Assembly (NCBI GenBank): GCA_027625915.1
Contig: JANTQA010000075.1
Span: forward strand, 186,001 to 250,000
Source: Anaeramoeba flamelloides
Taxonomy: Eukaryota; Metamonada; Anaeramoebidae
Direction: 5' to 3'
DNA length: 64,000 nt
Shown here: positions 21,975 to 33,965 of the stretch, in pieces
Layout of the letters: the number at the start of each line of letters is the position of its first letter
Position numbering within the stretch: the first letter of the stretch is position 1
Translations under genes and position numbers: made by a program
Notes under the pieces: model-generated
Databases searched by the model: none
What the model was told of the DNA's origin: nothing
The model's input: only the letters and a program-made list of their open reading frames with translations

Positions 21975-23822
21975 GATTGCTGACTGATTCTGTATTATTA
22001 ATAGTAATATTATTTTCATTATCATTAATATCAGATTTTTTAGAAAAATTTAAGAATAATTTTAAAAGTATATTTATCATTTGATTTGGATTTTCTAAAA
22101 TACTTGTATTATTTTTTAGGGATTCTTTTATTATATTTAAAATAATTAAAGTTATTTTTTTTTCTAAAGATACAATTATTTTTGATTTTTTTTTGGATTT
22201 TTAATTAATTTTTTTTTTTAATTAATTTTAATAAATTTATTAAATAGTGTAAACAATTATATTTATAAAAATTATTTTTCCATTTTGAATGTTTTTTGTT
22301 TTTTTTTAATAAATAATATATTATTTCTAATCTATATAAAATTTTAAATAAATCAATTATTGAATCCACTTTTAAATTATAAAAAAATAAATTTTGGATT
22401 TTTTTTAAAATATCTTTATTGATTTTTTGTTCGTTAATTTTATTATTTATTTTTTTTTTTTTTAAATTAATTTCATTTTCTATTATAATTTCGTTATCTA
22501 AGCCATAAAAATTATGATTTTCAAGATCAATAATCAGATTATTTTCTAAATTTTTCTTTTTGTTTGTTTTTTGGTTTTGATTTTGATCTTCATGAGATAA
22601 ATCAAATAAGTTTTTTATTGTAGTTAGTTTTTTTTTATCTGTTGGCATCTTCAATAATATTTTCCAAATACTTTTAGAAATTTCTTCATTTGTGATATTT
22701 AAGAGTTCAAAAAGTTTGTTAAAATATTTTGATAATATTCTTGATGGGATTCTATTTTTAATATTTTGTGGTAAAAATGTTTCAATACTAATTTCATTAT
22801 GATTAAGAATATTTGCAAAAAGGATTGGATTTGATCTAATATTTAAAGAATATAATTGTTCATAGTCGTTTAATGGTTTTGAATTTTTTGTTTTTGAGAT
22901 AATAATTCGATCTAAATTGATATTTTCTTTATCCGCTATCTTTTTTTTAATTGAATGGATAGAGGAAATTAATAATAGATCAAGTTGAATCATTTTATTA
23001 GTATTTTCCATATTATTAACATTAGTTTTTTCATGTGATATAATATATAATTTTAAATTTATTTTCCCCAAATATTTTTTACATTTATGTCTTGAAAAGC
23101 CCAAATGTTCTGGTATAATTATTGAATCATATTTTATTAAATAATCCGTTAATAATTGAATCAAATTTCTGATATTAAGAATATTTTTAAAGGAATAGTT
23201 TTTTAATTTTAGAAAAAAGGTCTGTAAAAATAGTTTGATTTTCCTATTCGAATAAAAAGAGATTAAATAAGTTATGCATTGTGATAAAACTTCTCGATTT
23301 TCAATTTTCAAGATAAAATTCCACAAAGTATTGATCGCATAATCTTTTTGAACTTGAAATGATTCTTGCGAATTGCTCTTATTTAATTGTTTTCGATATT
23401 TTTTGGATTCCCTTTTTTTTATCTTGTCATAAAAATTTTTAAAAAAATTAAATTCACATAAAGATAGTAATTTGGAATTGAAATTTGAGGATTTTTCAAA
23501 CAAATAAAAAACTAATGTTTGATTTGTATACTTTATTTCTTTGTTTAGCCATTTCAAAAAAATCAATTTCTCATCTTTTGTTATTGATTGTTTAATTAAT
23601 ATTTCCCATAAATTGTCTATTTGCTTGCGATTTAATATTAGTTTTGGTGAATGGTTTATGATTATTTTTAAAAAATCTAATCTTATAGAAACCTAAAATG
23701 ATAGTAATAAGAAGATTAAGAAAAAATAAGAATATATTTTATTAAAAAAATTTTTTTTGGGAGAAGGAGTAAAATGATTGTGAGAATATTGGTATTGATT
23801 TTTTACGTTTGATAATAATAAT

Positions 23823-23857
<35 letters not shown>

Positions 23858-26800
23858 TATAAGTTATTTTATTGTACAAGGAAAGTAAAATTATGGTTTT
23901 AAAAATGATTATGAAAACTTTTTGTCGGGGAATTTCCAAATAAAACCAAATAGAACAAAAAATAAAAATATTTTTTATGATTATATTTTTTTAAATTTTA
24001 GACGTAAAAAACGCTGAAAATTTTCATGGGTATAAACTAAAATATATTTCAAAAATTGTGACTTTTCTGGATAAATATATTGAAAAAAAAAAAATTATTT
24101 TGTATTCAAGAACAACTCATTATTAAATCTTATTAAGAATTCACTTTTTAATTATTAATAAACAGATAAGAGTTTGATATTTTAAAAAATATAAAAAATA
24201 AAATCAAAATTTAAAAAAAAAAATAATCAAAACATTTTGAAATGAGCATTGCAGAAATTTTTATTACTGAACTTTCACTGAAAAAAAGATTAATAAGGAG
24301 ATTTTTTGATAATAAATAAATGTATTTTAAAAAAATGATTTCAGTTTTGAAATTTCTTTAATTAATTTTTCTTCTAATATCCATTCAAACCCTTTAAACA
24401 CATTTAATTCACTTATTATAACTGGTCTTTTTTGACTGGAAAATGGTTTAAAAATCATTTTTTTACTTTTTTAGCTTTTTTCTTTTTTTGAATTTTTTTT
24501 TAAAACCTAATTATTTTTCAAATTTTTTTTTTAATTACAAGATCTATAGTTACTTGTAAAAACCTGTTATCCAAAATTTATTGAAAGGGTAAAAATGAAT
24601 GAAGAAAAATCATATTGATTTCTATTGAAATTTTCTTTGGATCTTTAATTGAGGATCAAAATGATCATTGTTATTTTTTTGAATGATATCGCTAAGAGAT
24701 TTTTTTTTTGAAATTTTTATGAAAATCTATTGATTGATTAGATTTACTTCATGTGTATATAAACTCTTCTTTGATGGGTATTATTCTACTTATTTCTTAT
24801 TTATTCTTAAAGGATGTATTATAGAATAATAATTGATATTTGGAAATTTTTGTGTGAAAACTTTGATTGAAACAAATTTTATTTTGAATTTTTTGTTAAT
24901 TTGAATTTTTGTATTTGTTAGATCTAAAAGATTTTTTTTTTCTTTTTTTTCCTTTCTCAAATGGGTTATTTTTATCACAAGAATGTTACAAAATCCTTAC
25001 TTTGTCAAATATAAAAGGCTACAAAATAACCACAAATTAGATTAAAACGAATTAAATTGAGTGTGTACTTTTAAAGAAAACACTTTATTTTAAATTGAAG
25101 AAGTTAATTCTTTGGAAATTTAAAATAAGAAACAATTAATTTTTTTTTTAAATTTTGATTTCTTGGAAATTAGGAGAGACAAATGATTTGGTTTTTAATT
25201 TTTTGGAATTTTTTGATTTAAATGGAATTTTTTTTTTGTTATTTGAATTTTGCCAACCAAAAGACGTGCTAATTCACAATATAATTTCTGGATGAAACAA
25301 TTCACTCTTTGAGTATGGAGCAAATCCACAGTAACTGGCAAGAGACTTGTACAATAAATATAAATATTTTTGTAAAAAACCCAAGATTTTAAGAAAAAAA
25401 TCTGCATTTCCAGACAAATTAAAAGGTTGACTCATCAATATAAAGTCTTCAAAGTTGAAAAACATCTTACTTAAATCTGTCTCAAAATGTAGATTATATA
25501 GCTAAAAAATTCAATAAATGAACAAATAGATTCTTTTGACAAATAATTTTGCTAATATTGGAAATATATTGATAACACAACTTGTATTCATAAAGAGAAA
25601 ACAAAACTATTCATCAACCTAAAGCTTTTTATACTAATGGTTATTGAGTTAATCCTTGAAATTAAAAAATGAAAAAAATAGTTACTTTTTGATTTTCGAA
25701 ATAAGAATTATTAAATACTTGAATAATCTTATTTTGAGTTTCTATTTTTAGATCTGAAAAGGGATTTAAAAAAAAAATTTCCAAAATTCCAATTTTTTAT
25801 TGAGTTTCTTAGTAAAAAATGTAATAATTTATTGTTAAATAATAATTATAATAACTATTTTAGAGCCATTTGACCATTGAGAACAAATATACCATTTACC
25901 ATGAATTACAACATACTTTGATTATTGATAAATCTAGTGTGACTATAACGACTTAACTAGTTGTTGATCTCTAAAAAAAGTAAAAAAGAAGAAAAAAAAA
26001 GAAGAAAAACGATAAAAAGTAAAAAATTGATAAAAGTTACATGTTCATAATAATTTCTTTCTTCTTCCATAGTTTGACAACTTATTTCTTCTGGTGAGGT
26101 ATTAGAATTCTTCATCAAAGATCTAGCAGAGTTTTGTAACATTGAGAAATTGTTTATTAAGGTATTGACTAAATCATAATCAGATTCATATTTTTGTATG
26201 AGTTTTTTTGTGCCAAGATTATTTTCAACGAGATGATCAACATCATTGTCATTGTTACTATTGCCGTCAAGAAAAAGTTTGTTGCTGTTTTTGTTATTTA
26301 CACCATTGCCGCATTCAATATTATTCAAAATAATTTGTAACAGTTTCAAAGAGACAATAATTTGGGAATTCTTTTTAATATTATTTTTGATTAATTCAGC
26401 ACAAAGCTTGTCTTTTTGATCTATTGTGAAATTCACTTGTTTTATCAATTTTTCAATCGCTTTAACGAGGATTTCACTGACAGCCTTTGAAATATTTGTT
26501 TGACGAACAAGCTTGAAAAGAAAATATAACGGCTTGTTATTTAATTTTGAAATGCACTTTTCCACAAACTCAACAATGAACAGCACTTCCAGTCGATCAA
26601 ATTGTTCAAGTGTCTCAATTTGTGAAAAAAGGAAGTTCAGTAAACTCTTTTTGAGACTGTCTGTAATATTTAGTAATGTATCATAAATGATTTTTTTAAT
26701 TGTTGGGTGTTGTTCCTTTAAAAAATTAAAAAAAGAATTATCAGATTTTTTTTGTTTGTTCGTAGAGAAATGTTTAAGATTAAAAAAAGAGTTGAAAGAA

Positions 26801-27375
26801 TTTTTGGTTTTTTCGTTTTATGAACAAACTTTACAGAAATGTTTTGTGTTTTAATTTGGTTTTTTATTATTTTTTTTTTTTTTTTTTGAAAAACACAAAC
26901 CCTGGAAGAATCAACGATTAACCTGAGCTGATTTTCTTGTATTTGCTTATTTTTTGTTAAAAATTCAAGAAAGTGCTGTGACTGTTTCAGAACTTCAATA
27001 TGCACATTTTCACCAAAGATTAAGGAAACTAAATCGTGCTGTTGGGAAAAGGATAATAATTTCTTTTTTGAAGGTTTACTTTGATAATAATATTCAACAA
27101 CAGAGTTTTCATTCTCTTCAAAAGAAAAAGATAAAGATTGTTGGTTGAAGAACGTTGCTCCTTTAACTCTCAATTTAAGTACATCAGATTTTAATTTGTT
27201 TAAAGATTCAATGTATAGTTGTGGAGTGGTATTTTGAAAAGAATTCATTAAAAAATGAAATAATTTGATAAAAAGTCCTATCATTTTAAATAATGAGATT
27301 GAAATATTTTTAAGTGTTGTAGAATTGTTTTTTTAAATCTTCTTCATCCCATAAGAACCTTTGGAGAAGTATTAA
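16092..27375 (-). CDS. Very large ubiquitin-specific protease, USP9X/USP24/USP34 class (5' end incomplete)
   Basis: Three exons are supported: 27375-26901, 26715-26041 and 23692-16092, with phase-0 joins (VDSSR|EQHPTIKK; NYYEH|VSIRLDF) and about 2900 residues. The peptidase C19 core lies near 21.06-20.0 kb. Its Cys box is YSGLTNLGSTCYMNSLIQQL (about 21050-20990) and its His box is KGTTESGHYYSYVKN (about 20200-20150), with FEYDLLSQKRYKINQKFNFP between them. Flanking regions are alpha-helical, armadillo-like and Asn-rich, as in giant USPs that deubiquitinate signalling and trafficking substrates. Catalytic residues look intact. Frame breaks fall in homopolymers: a 7-base run at 19012-19018, runs of 11 and 9 bases at 22209-22219 and 22186-22194, and a 7-base run at 27328-27334. 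They may be sequencing errors, or signs of decay. Upstream exons beyond 27.4 kb are expected but not found. Confidence 0.88.
21303..21330 (-). repeat. Asp-codon trinucleotide run within the deubiquitinase gene
   Basis: An (ATC)n/(GAT)n run encodes eight Asp residues in the linker before the catalytic core. Similar (ATT)n/(AAT)n poly-Asn runs lie near 18880-18965, 19125-19160, 20260-20300 and 21935-21975. Such runs are typical of low-complexity protist coding sequence. Confidence 0.85.
24420..24890. mobile_element. TIR element C, degraded copy
   Basis: Matches 13594-14296 over AAGATC-ATAGTYACTTG, TTGATTTCTATTG and the right end ATTGATATTTGGAAA ... ACTTTGATTGAAAC. The terminal GGGGCCCA is mutated, so it is older than the copies at 13.6 and 54.9 kb. 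Confidence 0.6.
24950..25345 (+). repeat. Right half of element R (paralogue of 10300-10690)
   Basis: Shares TACAAAATAACCACAAAT, TTAGATTAAA, CCAACCAAAAGA and TGAGTATGGAGCA with the element inside the foldback at 10 kb, in the same orientation and order. Confidence 0.7.
25690..25935 (-). repeat. Partial copy of TTAA element I
   Basis: Reverse-complemented, it matches the left half of the element at 44084-44843, including ACAACATACTTTGATTAT and TTTTTAGTAAAAAATG-type sequence. Confidence 0.5.
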
Positions 27376-27464
27376 CTTTTATTGAAAGAATAAAGTGAAA
27401 AATATTTTGGGATTAAAGTATCCATAACTTGGTCAATATTTAAAGAAAGTTCTAAAATAGAGTG

Positions 27465-27690
27465 ACTATTTGTTGTAAAATAAAAGGAATAAAATTTTCA
27501 TTCAGCTTTTCAAAAAACATTTTAAAAATCATTTAACAATTCAAATTTTTTAATTCAGAAAAGATCTTAAACTATTAATTTCCCTTTTTTTAAATGGGGA
27601 ATTTGTTGATTTATTTTATTTTTTGGAGTTTTTTTTTGGAAAAGTTGTATGAAAATTTTGATCTTTTTATTTTGCAATTAACAGTATTTC
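27465..27690. mobile_element. TIR element J, about 225 bp
   Basis: The left end reads TTGTAAAATAAAAGGAATAA then TTTTCATTCAGCTTTTC. The right end is TTTTGGAAAAGTTGTATGAA followed by AATTTTGATCTTTTTATTTT and GCAATTAACAGT. At least six copies occur in the window. Confidence 0.7.
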
Positions 27691-28562
27691 CTATTCATGA
27701 TATATAGTTAAAAAGTTTTGGAATAAATCTATTCTAAAAATTATTAAATAACAAATAATTACATTTCTTACAAGTATCAAATAAAAAATCGTCACTTTAT
27801 AAATGTTTTTTTTCATTTTATTTCCAGATGTATTATTCTAAACAAAAATATTCTTATTGCTGATAGATTCAAAAAATGGTTACGTACTTTTATGATCACC
27901 AACTATTTTTGAGAATATTTTTAAAAGCTTTGAAGAAAAGAATTTTATTGTTTAAAGACAAAGAAAATCTGTAGATTAATTGACAACAAGACTGTTGTTG
28001 AAAAAAAAATCTTATTTAAAAGTTGGTTAACAAGATATAAAAATATGGAAATTGAACAAAATAGTTTCAAACCATTTTTTGGATTTCTTAGTATTTAAAA
28101 AATAACAGAAAGAACAAATTCTTTTTTCAAGATTCTAATTCGAATATCTACTCTGTAATTATCTACAATTAAAACAGAAAGATTAATTTTTTGGTATCCT
28201 TTCTTTGATAATAGTTGCTATTTCAATAGATTTCCAATCAGTAAAAAAAGTTTTGATAAAAATAATCTATTCGTTAAAAATTTATTTTTAAAAATATCCA
28301 AATTATTTGTCTACAAATCCCCCTTTCAAGAATAAATATTTAAAAATCTAAATATAAAGGTGGTTGATAATTTAGATTTATAATTGGTTTTACTATTACT
28401 ATTTTTTGAAAAATAAAAGGAATAAAATTTTCATTCAGCTTTTCCAAAAAAATCATTTTATAAATCATTGAAACCTTTCAAATTTTTCAATTCAGAAAAG
28501 ACAAGAAGATAAAATTATTCATTTTTCCTTTTTAGAATTGCCAACTTTGATGATTTATTTAT

Positions 28563-30157
28563 GGTGATCAAAATAATACGTGCACAAAGACTATAATCCG
28601 TGTTTCACAATATTATCCGTGCTTTTTTTCTTCTTGTACCAAGGCAACATCCAATCTCTGACCAAATAGTATACCTAATTTCAAATCAATTTTGAAAGTA
28701 AAGGTCTGGATATTTAGAGAAAAATTTAAATTATTTATGCAAATAGTTGAAAATTTTCCATAATATTCTTAATTTTTTTGAATTTTTTTGTTTTTTTGAT
28801 GATAAAAATTTTCTTAAGGGACTAGTCTTCTACTACAACAAGCTAAAATTTTAAAATATGTTATTGGCAGTATTCTCTACTTACAAATTTTGTAGATCCC
28901 AAGTTTCAAAAAATTCTGATCGGCTAAGAAAACCAGAAAAGAAAATTAGTTTAGTGAGATCAAATTTTTTTTTCCATTTTTTCTGAAAAAGAAAACTATT
29001 AAATTCTTTTTTTTTCTGACAATTTATAACTATTTTTTACCCCGTTTATTACAATTTTGATCATTATTGTATCATAACATATCTTTGTTATCAGTAATAT
29101 TAATATAAAGATTTTTTTTCTTTTGTGAGATAAAACTTTTGTTCAACCAAAAAAAAATGATATATTCAACGGATTAAAAAATAATTGTATTTTTTAAAGA
29201 AGAGTAGTTATAATAATCAAAGTTTTAAAGTCATGTAAAAATTTTACTCTGAAATTTTGTTTTTGTATTTAGACAAAATTCGATTTTTCAAAATAAAATT
29301 TTCTTGAAGATATTTGGGAATTAGTTAATTCTATCCTCAAAATTCAAAATCATTTTTTTTCTGCCAAAAATGAATTGAAATGTTATAAGGGTTCTTGTGA
29401 ATAAGACCAAACAATTTGTTGAAAAAATTTTTCAAAATTGAAAATTTTTTTGGATTTTTTTTCCATTTTTTGAAAACCAGAAAACAACTTTTTCAAAATC
29501 TTAAAGAATAAAATTTTTTGCTTAATAGATCTCTATTTAATTGATAAACTGTAGTAAAGTTTCTACCAAATATTCATTTATTGAATCACCTATACTTAAT
29601 TTAGTTTTAGAGGCTGAGATTCGAATTGAAATAGTATGAAATTAATAAAAAAAAAAAAGAAACCAAAATTAAAAATTTGCTTTCAGAATCAATACTTTCC
29701 AACCACTAACGAAAAATATGTTTTGCCATTTTCAAGAATTAACTTAATTTTTAAACAAAATAATAGGTTGCTTTTTTTCGTTTTATATTGGATACATACA
29801 AATTTTGACTTTCAAAAAAGAGACTCAAATCAATAAATTGTTTAAGTGAGGCTAACTCATCGATTTCATCAGTCGTTACACAAATTACAAAAAAAAATAT
29901 TTGCAAGATCTTGCTAAGATTTCATTTGATTTTCAAAAATGGCTACTCACTTAAAAATTTACTCTATTTTCTGAGATAAATTTTGTAATTTGATCCTTCA
30001 TTTTGAGAATTTCTTTTTAAATAATAGAACTTTAAGAAACCAATACCATATTTTTTTAGGGTTTATTATCAGTTTCTTTGATTGGTTAATGTATGGGTCT
30101 TCTATAACAAAAAAACACTCATCAAATTTTTTTGAACACTTTATTTTGACTACAGTA
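28563..30157. mobile_element. TIR element K carrying element L
   Basis: The ends GTGATCAAAATAATACGTGC and, reverse-complemented, ACTGTAGTCAAAATAAAGTG match the solo K copy at 8309-8780 in reverse orientation. The K sequence is interrupted at TTAA (28814 / 29951), and both halves align to uninterrupted K at about 8480-8560. Confidence 0.75.
28818..29950. mobile_element. TTAA-flanked element L, 1.13 kb (piggyBac-like, non-autonomous)
   Basis: TTAA at 28814-28817 and 29951-29954 brackets ends GGGACTAGTCTTC and, reverse-complemented, GTGAGTAGCCATT, which are imperfectly inverted. Related sequence lies at about 36115-37110 and 41390-42000, and an end (ACTAGTCCCTTAA) at 49360. No transposase frame is visible. 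Confidence 0.65.
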
Positions 30158-30214
30158 TATTCTTAAGGGTTGTTTTTTTGGAAAGCTGAATGAAAATTTT
30201 ATTCTTTTTATTTT

Positions 30215-30470
30215 GCAATTTCCTATTTGTTACAAAATAAATGTAACAAAATTTTCCTTCAGCTTTCTAAAATTATTTTTAAATCATTGTGATTTTCAAA
30301 TTTTTTTAGTTCTTAAAATCAGTTTAAATTATTAATTTTCTTTTAGAATTGGGGAATTAGGAGGATTAGTTTTAATTCTTTAATTGGTTTTTTTGGAAAG
30401 CTGAATGAAAATTTTGATATTTTAATTTTACAATTAACAGTGCAGAAAAGCTATTTAAATAATCAGTGTT
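30215..30470. mobile_element. TIR element J, copy
   Basis: TTGTTACAAAATAAATGTAA at the left, GGAAAGCTGAATGAAAATTT with TACAATTAACAGT at the right. It directly abuts the previous J copy. Confidence 0.65.
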
Positions 30471-30644
30471 GACAACCTTTAATCCACCACAATCTAAAAA
30501 TAATTTGATCAAAAAAAAAATTAAACTTTTAAATAATTTTTCGTATTAATATATCTTTGCTGATAATAAGAAATATTGTTTCAAGAAATCTTTTATGTAC
30601 AAAAATTATTTCTAAAAATAATTTAAAATTTTAAGTTTGCAATC

Positions 30645-31110
30645 CCTGAAATTTATTAAAAGATGATCTTGTATAGGGTTTATCAACTTATTATTTTGGT
30701 TTTTAGATAATAATATTTGTTGGAAAAATAAATGGAACAAAATTTTCATATAAGCTTTCCAAACAAAAGTTATAAACACATATAGAATTTCATTTTGGAA
30801 AATCCCTTAATCAGTTTGGACTCTTAATTTGTATTTTAGAATTCGGGACTGTGCTCTTTTGTTATCATTCTTGAGAGGTTTGTTTATTTTGGAAAACTAA
30901 ATTAAAATTTTGATATTTTATTTTTCAATTAAATGTAGATATTTAAATGTATTAATTTAAATAGTAGTTAAAAAAAGAAAATTGTTATTTCTTTTTTTTT
31001 TTTTTCCGAAATCGAAATTTGGGGGTGTAGAAAATGTACAAATTTAAAGATATTTAGGAAAAAAATGATTTTTAATATTTGAGAGTTGTGATTGTTATTT
31101 AGTTTTGGTT
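30645..31110 (+). repeat. Repeat N split by a J element
   Basis: The left part contains AATCCCTGAAATTT and ATCTTGTATAGGG. The right part contains the poly-T tract with CCGAAATCGAAATT. The middle (about 30722-30946) has J ends AAATGGAACAAAATTTTCAT and TTTTGGAAAACTAAATTAAA. Confidence 0.6.
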
Positions 31111-31772
31111 TGTTCATATTGTTCAAAATTTTAAAATAGTTTGGTTTCCAAAATTGGATAATAATCTGAAGAGATTCTTATAATGTTATTTTTGATTGAT
31201 GGGAATCTGTGAACAAGAATCTACCATTTATAACTTTCAAAAATGAAAAACTTTTTTTTCAATTTAAAAAATTTTCTCTGATAAGATGAAATTTTGGAAA
31301 ATTTTTAAATGTTAATAATACCACATTTTTTTTTGTTTTTTTTTTTTTGGTGGGGGGGATCTGAATCTTTAACATTTTTTGAATTTGCTTCAACTCCTGT
31401 TTTGTCATATTCTGCTTTAAAAACAATTATCCAAAATGAAAATAAGTCAAGGATTAGTTAAAAGCTACAATAGCAATTCCAAAAATAAAAAATACTCACA
31501 AAGAGTAGAAATAATCATGAAGTGGTAGATTCACATAAATATACAAAAAAAGATAGATTAACGAAAAAAGGGAAAAAAAAGAAAAACTTTCCATGTGAAG
31601 ATTCAGTTATCAAACAGGTAAAAAAAAAAAAAAGTATAAACACACAGGTATAAAAAAAATTGTATAGTTGAAACCTTCAAAATGAGTAATAAGAAATTAT
31701 AATAAGAATAATAAATAATTCTAATTAATTGGTCTATTAAAAATAAATAATAATAAACCAATTAAATTTAAA

Positions 31773-31969
31773 TACAATCGGTTCCACTTTAAGACACAAA
31801 AATTCAACCAAATTTAAGATCAAAAAAAAGTCTCAAATTAAGGCACAAAATTCAAATTCGAGTAAAATAATTTTGTCTAAAAATAATTGCAAAAAATGAT
31901 CATTAATTTGAGATTTTTTTGGGTATTAAATTTCTTTGGCAATTTGTGCCTTGAAAGTGGAGCTGACTA
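31773..31969. mobile_element. TIR element P, 0.2 kb MITE (TA target)
   Basis: The ends ACAATCGGTTCCACTTTAAG and, reverse-complemented, GTAGTCAGCTCCACTTTCAA are flanked by TA. It is a diverged copy of the cleaner element at 56964-57166. Confidence 0.7.
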
Positions 31970-32096
31970 CAAATTAAAAAAGAAAATCAAAAAAAAAAAA
32001 TTTCTTTTGATTTTTAAAAAAAAAGTTTTACTATGAGCTATAGTCTTTCCTATTTTATAGCAAAAATAAAAAAATCTAAAACCAAGTTTAGAGTTT

Positions 32097-32425
32097 CAGA
32101 AAGTTCCGTAGAGTGCCTAGCTTTTCCAAAATTCAAATAATTAACAAAATTAAATATTTTCCTACAATTCTTTTAAATTCTGGGAAAGCTAACGTTGGTT
32201 TTTTTTAATTGGTGAAATGAAAAAAACCTAAAATTTTGTAAACAAAAATTTAGAAAGTAACCTGAAGTACTATTAAGTGCTGTAGAGTGACAAACTTTTC
32301 CAGAAATCAAAAGAATAGAGAAAAATCAAAGATTTTACTCAATCTTTTAAATTCTGGAAAAGCTAACTAAAAAGTGCCATCAAGTGCCTATTAGTGCTGT
32401 AGAGTGCCTAGGTTTTTTTTTTTAC
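32097..32425 (+). repeat. Palindromic repeat O, two tandem copies
   Basis: Two near-palindromes (about 32119-32193 and 32290-32366) share CTTTTCCAGAA ... TTCTGGAAAAG arms. Each is preceded by the phrase GTAGAGTG(CCTAG/ACAA), and AGTGCTGTAGAGTGCCTAGG follows the second. Confidence 0.7.
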
Positions 32426-33321
32426 TTTTTTGAATAAACGAAAAATTTATTTGATTTTCTAATCAAAACAAAAAGTTAAAAAAGTATAACAGCCATAATG
32501 GGAAATTAATTTCCTCTCTTCGAAATAAAAATAAAAAAAATTAACTTTTTTTATTTGAATTTCTCCCTTAATTCACATTTAGTAATTAAAATGATTTAAA
32601 GTTAGTTTTTATTTTCAATTAAAATATATCTCCTACTCTGATACTCCTCCCCACACACAAACTTTTGTTTTGTGATGAAACTTATAAAATATATTTATTT
32701 TTGATAATGGATGTATTTTTCTAAATAAGATAATAGTCACTCAACACAAAAGATGTTTCAAAAATTAATTTTTCATACAAAAAAAAAACCTTAAAAGTCA
32801 ATCAGCAATTGAGTAAACTCCTTAAAATCATTATTCAAGCAAGTACTCGGTGATTGGGAAAATTTAGTGTTATCAACACACAAAAAAATCTTGTAAATCG
32901 AATTCTTTTCTCAACCTACACAATTGAATCTTTTTGGTGGCTAGACAATTTAATTGAATGAAATTTATCTTTTTGCACTTTGATCTAAAGCGTATTAGAA
33001 TTTTTTCATCAACCAAGTTATCAAAAATTAAGTACAACATGAAAAAAAAAAAAAAGATTCAATCCTTTCAAAGCACTCACTTTTTGTGTCACTTAATGTA
33101 CATGGTTTGCCTAGTCTGAGTAGATTGGCAGATTGATAATTACAGATAAACAAATAATCTTTTTCCCATTTCAAGGAGCATAATTCTTGAAGGTGAAAAT
33201 TTTTCAATCTAAATTGATGCTTTCGAAAAATAAAATCAAAGTAAGCCAAAAAATGATAGTTTTTATGTTTTTTTGCTTTCGAAGAAGAAAAAAAATTTTA
33301 TTTGAGACTGGTTTTTTTTTT

Positions 33322-33362
33322 TTCTCCAGAACCAAAAAATGAACTTATTTGGTTCTGGAGAA
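33322..33362 (-). terminator. Perfect 15-bp hairpin downstream of the uL5 gene
   Basis: TTCTCCAGAACCAAA (33322-33336) pairs perfectly with TTTGGTTCTGGAGAA (33348-33362) across an 11-base loop. It lies about 95 bp past the stop codon, in the likely 3' UTR or 3' flank, next to poly-T runs. A role in 3'-end formation or mRNA stability is inference. Confidence 0.6.
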
Positions 33363-33457
33363 ATTTGTTTATGAATAAAACGAAAAGTCTTTTTTTTTTT
33401 TTTTTTTTTTCCTTAATCCAAAGTAAAGGAAAAGAAAAAAAGTAAAAAAGAAAAAGA

Positions 33458-33925
33458 TTAATCGATAATATAACCTTCAAATTTTGTTTCAAACCATTTA
33501 ATAGCATCTTCTTTATTGACTCTATGATTTTTACCAACAGCTGCTTTACATCTTTTTTTTTCAGCAACTCTGTAACCTGGTCTTTTTAAGATCACATAGA
33601 AATCCATACCATAGATACCAACGTTAGGATCGTATCTCATTCCAAGATCGATATGTTCTTCGATACCAAAGCCAAAGGTACCTGTCTTGGTGAAACATCC
33701 TTTACGGAGTTCGAATTCCTTTACTCGAAGGCCTCTTTCAAGAATTTCTTCTGCTTTTTTGCCTCTCACAGTAACGTGTGTTGCAATTTTTTCATTTCTT
33801 CTAATACCAAACCCTCTAATGGTTAATCTTGCTTTGAGTTATTTAATAATTTTTTTTGTTTGTTTTTTTGTTTTTGTTTGTTTTTGTTTGTTTTTTATTT
33901 TTGTTGATGAATAAAAAAACAGTAA

Positions 33926-33965
<40 letters not shown>

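Larger units (their letters stand above)
23693..26040 (-). other. 2.3 kb element-filled intron of the deubiquitinase gene
   Basis: Donor GTAACT at 26040-26035 and acceptor TTTTAG just before 23692. It holds a (TA)n run (23826-23854), repeat T in its empty form (24040-24315), element C (24420-24890), the right half of element R (24950-25345) and a part of element I (25690-25930). No coding frames belong to it. Confidence 0.75.
28403..30224. mobile_element. TIR element J split by element K
   Basis: The left half (28403-28562) carries ATTTTCATTCAGCTTTTCC and the right half (30158-30224) carries GGAAAGCTGAATGAAAATTT. The 1.6 kb between them is element K, which itself contains element L. Confidence 0.75.
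27376..33457. other. Transposon-dense stretch without a recognised gene
   Basis: Contains J elements (27465-27690, 30215-30470, 30722-30946), the J-K-L nest (28403-30224), repeat N (30645-31110), TIR element P (31773-31969), palindromic repeat O (32097-32425) and a 3' hairpin of the ribosomal protein gene. A minus-strand coding-like stretch at 33028-33249 (LLRLGKPCTLSDTKSECFER) lacks known motifs. Upstream exons of the deubiquitinase may hide here. Confidence 0.5.

Noticed and set aside
23742-23939. Minus-strand frame with an Ile-Tyr repeat, considered as an upstream deubiquitinase exon
   Set aside because: The repeat is a (TA)n tract and the exon joins 26041 to 23692 in phase without it.
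33028-33249. Minus-strand frame downstream of uL5, considered as a small gene or snRNA
   Set aside because: No domain, splice partner or known snRNA core sequence was found; left only as a note in the region description.
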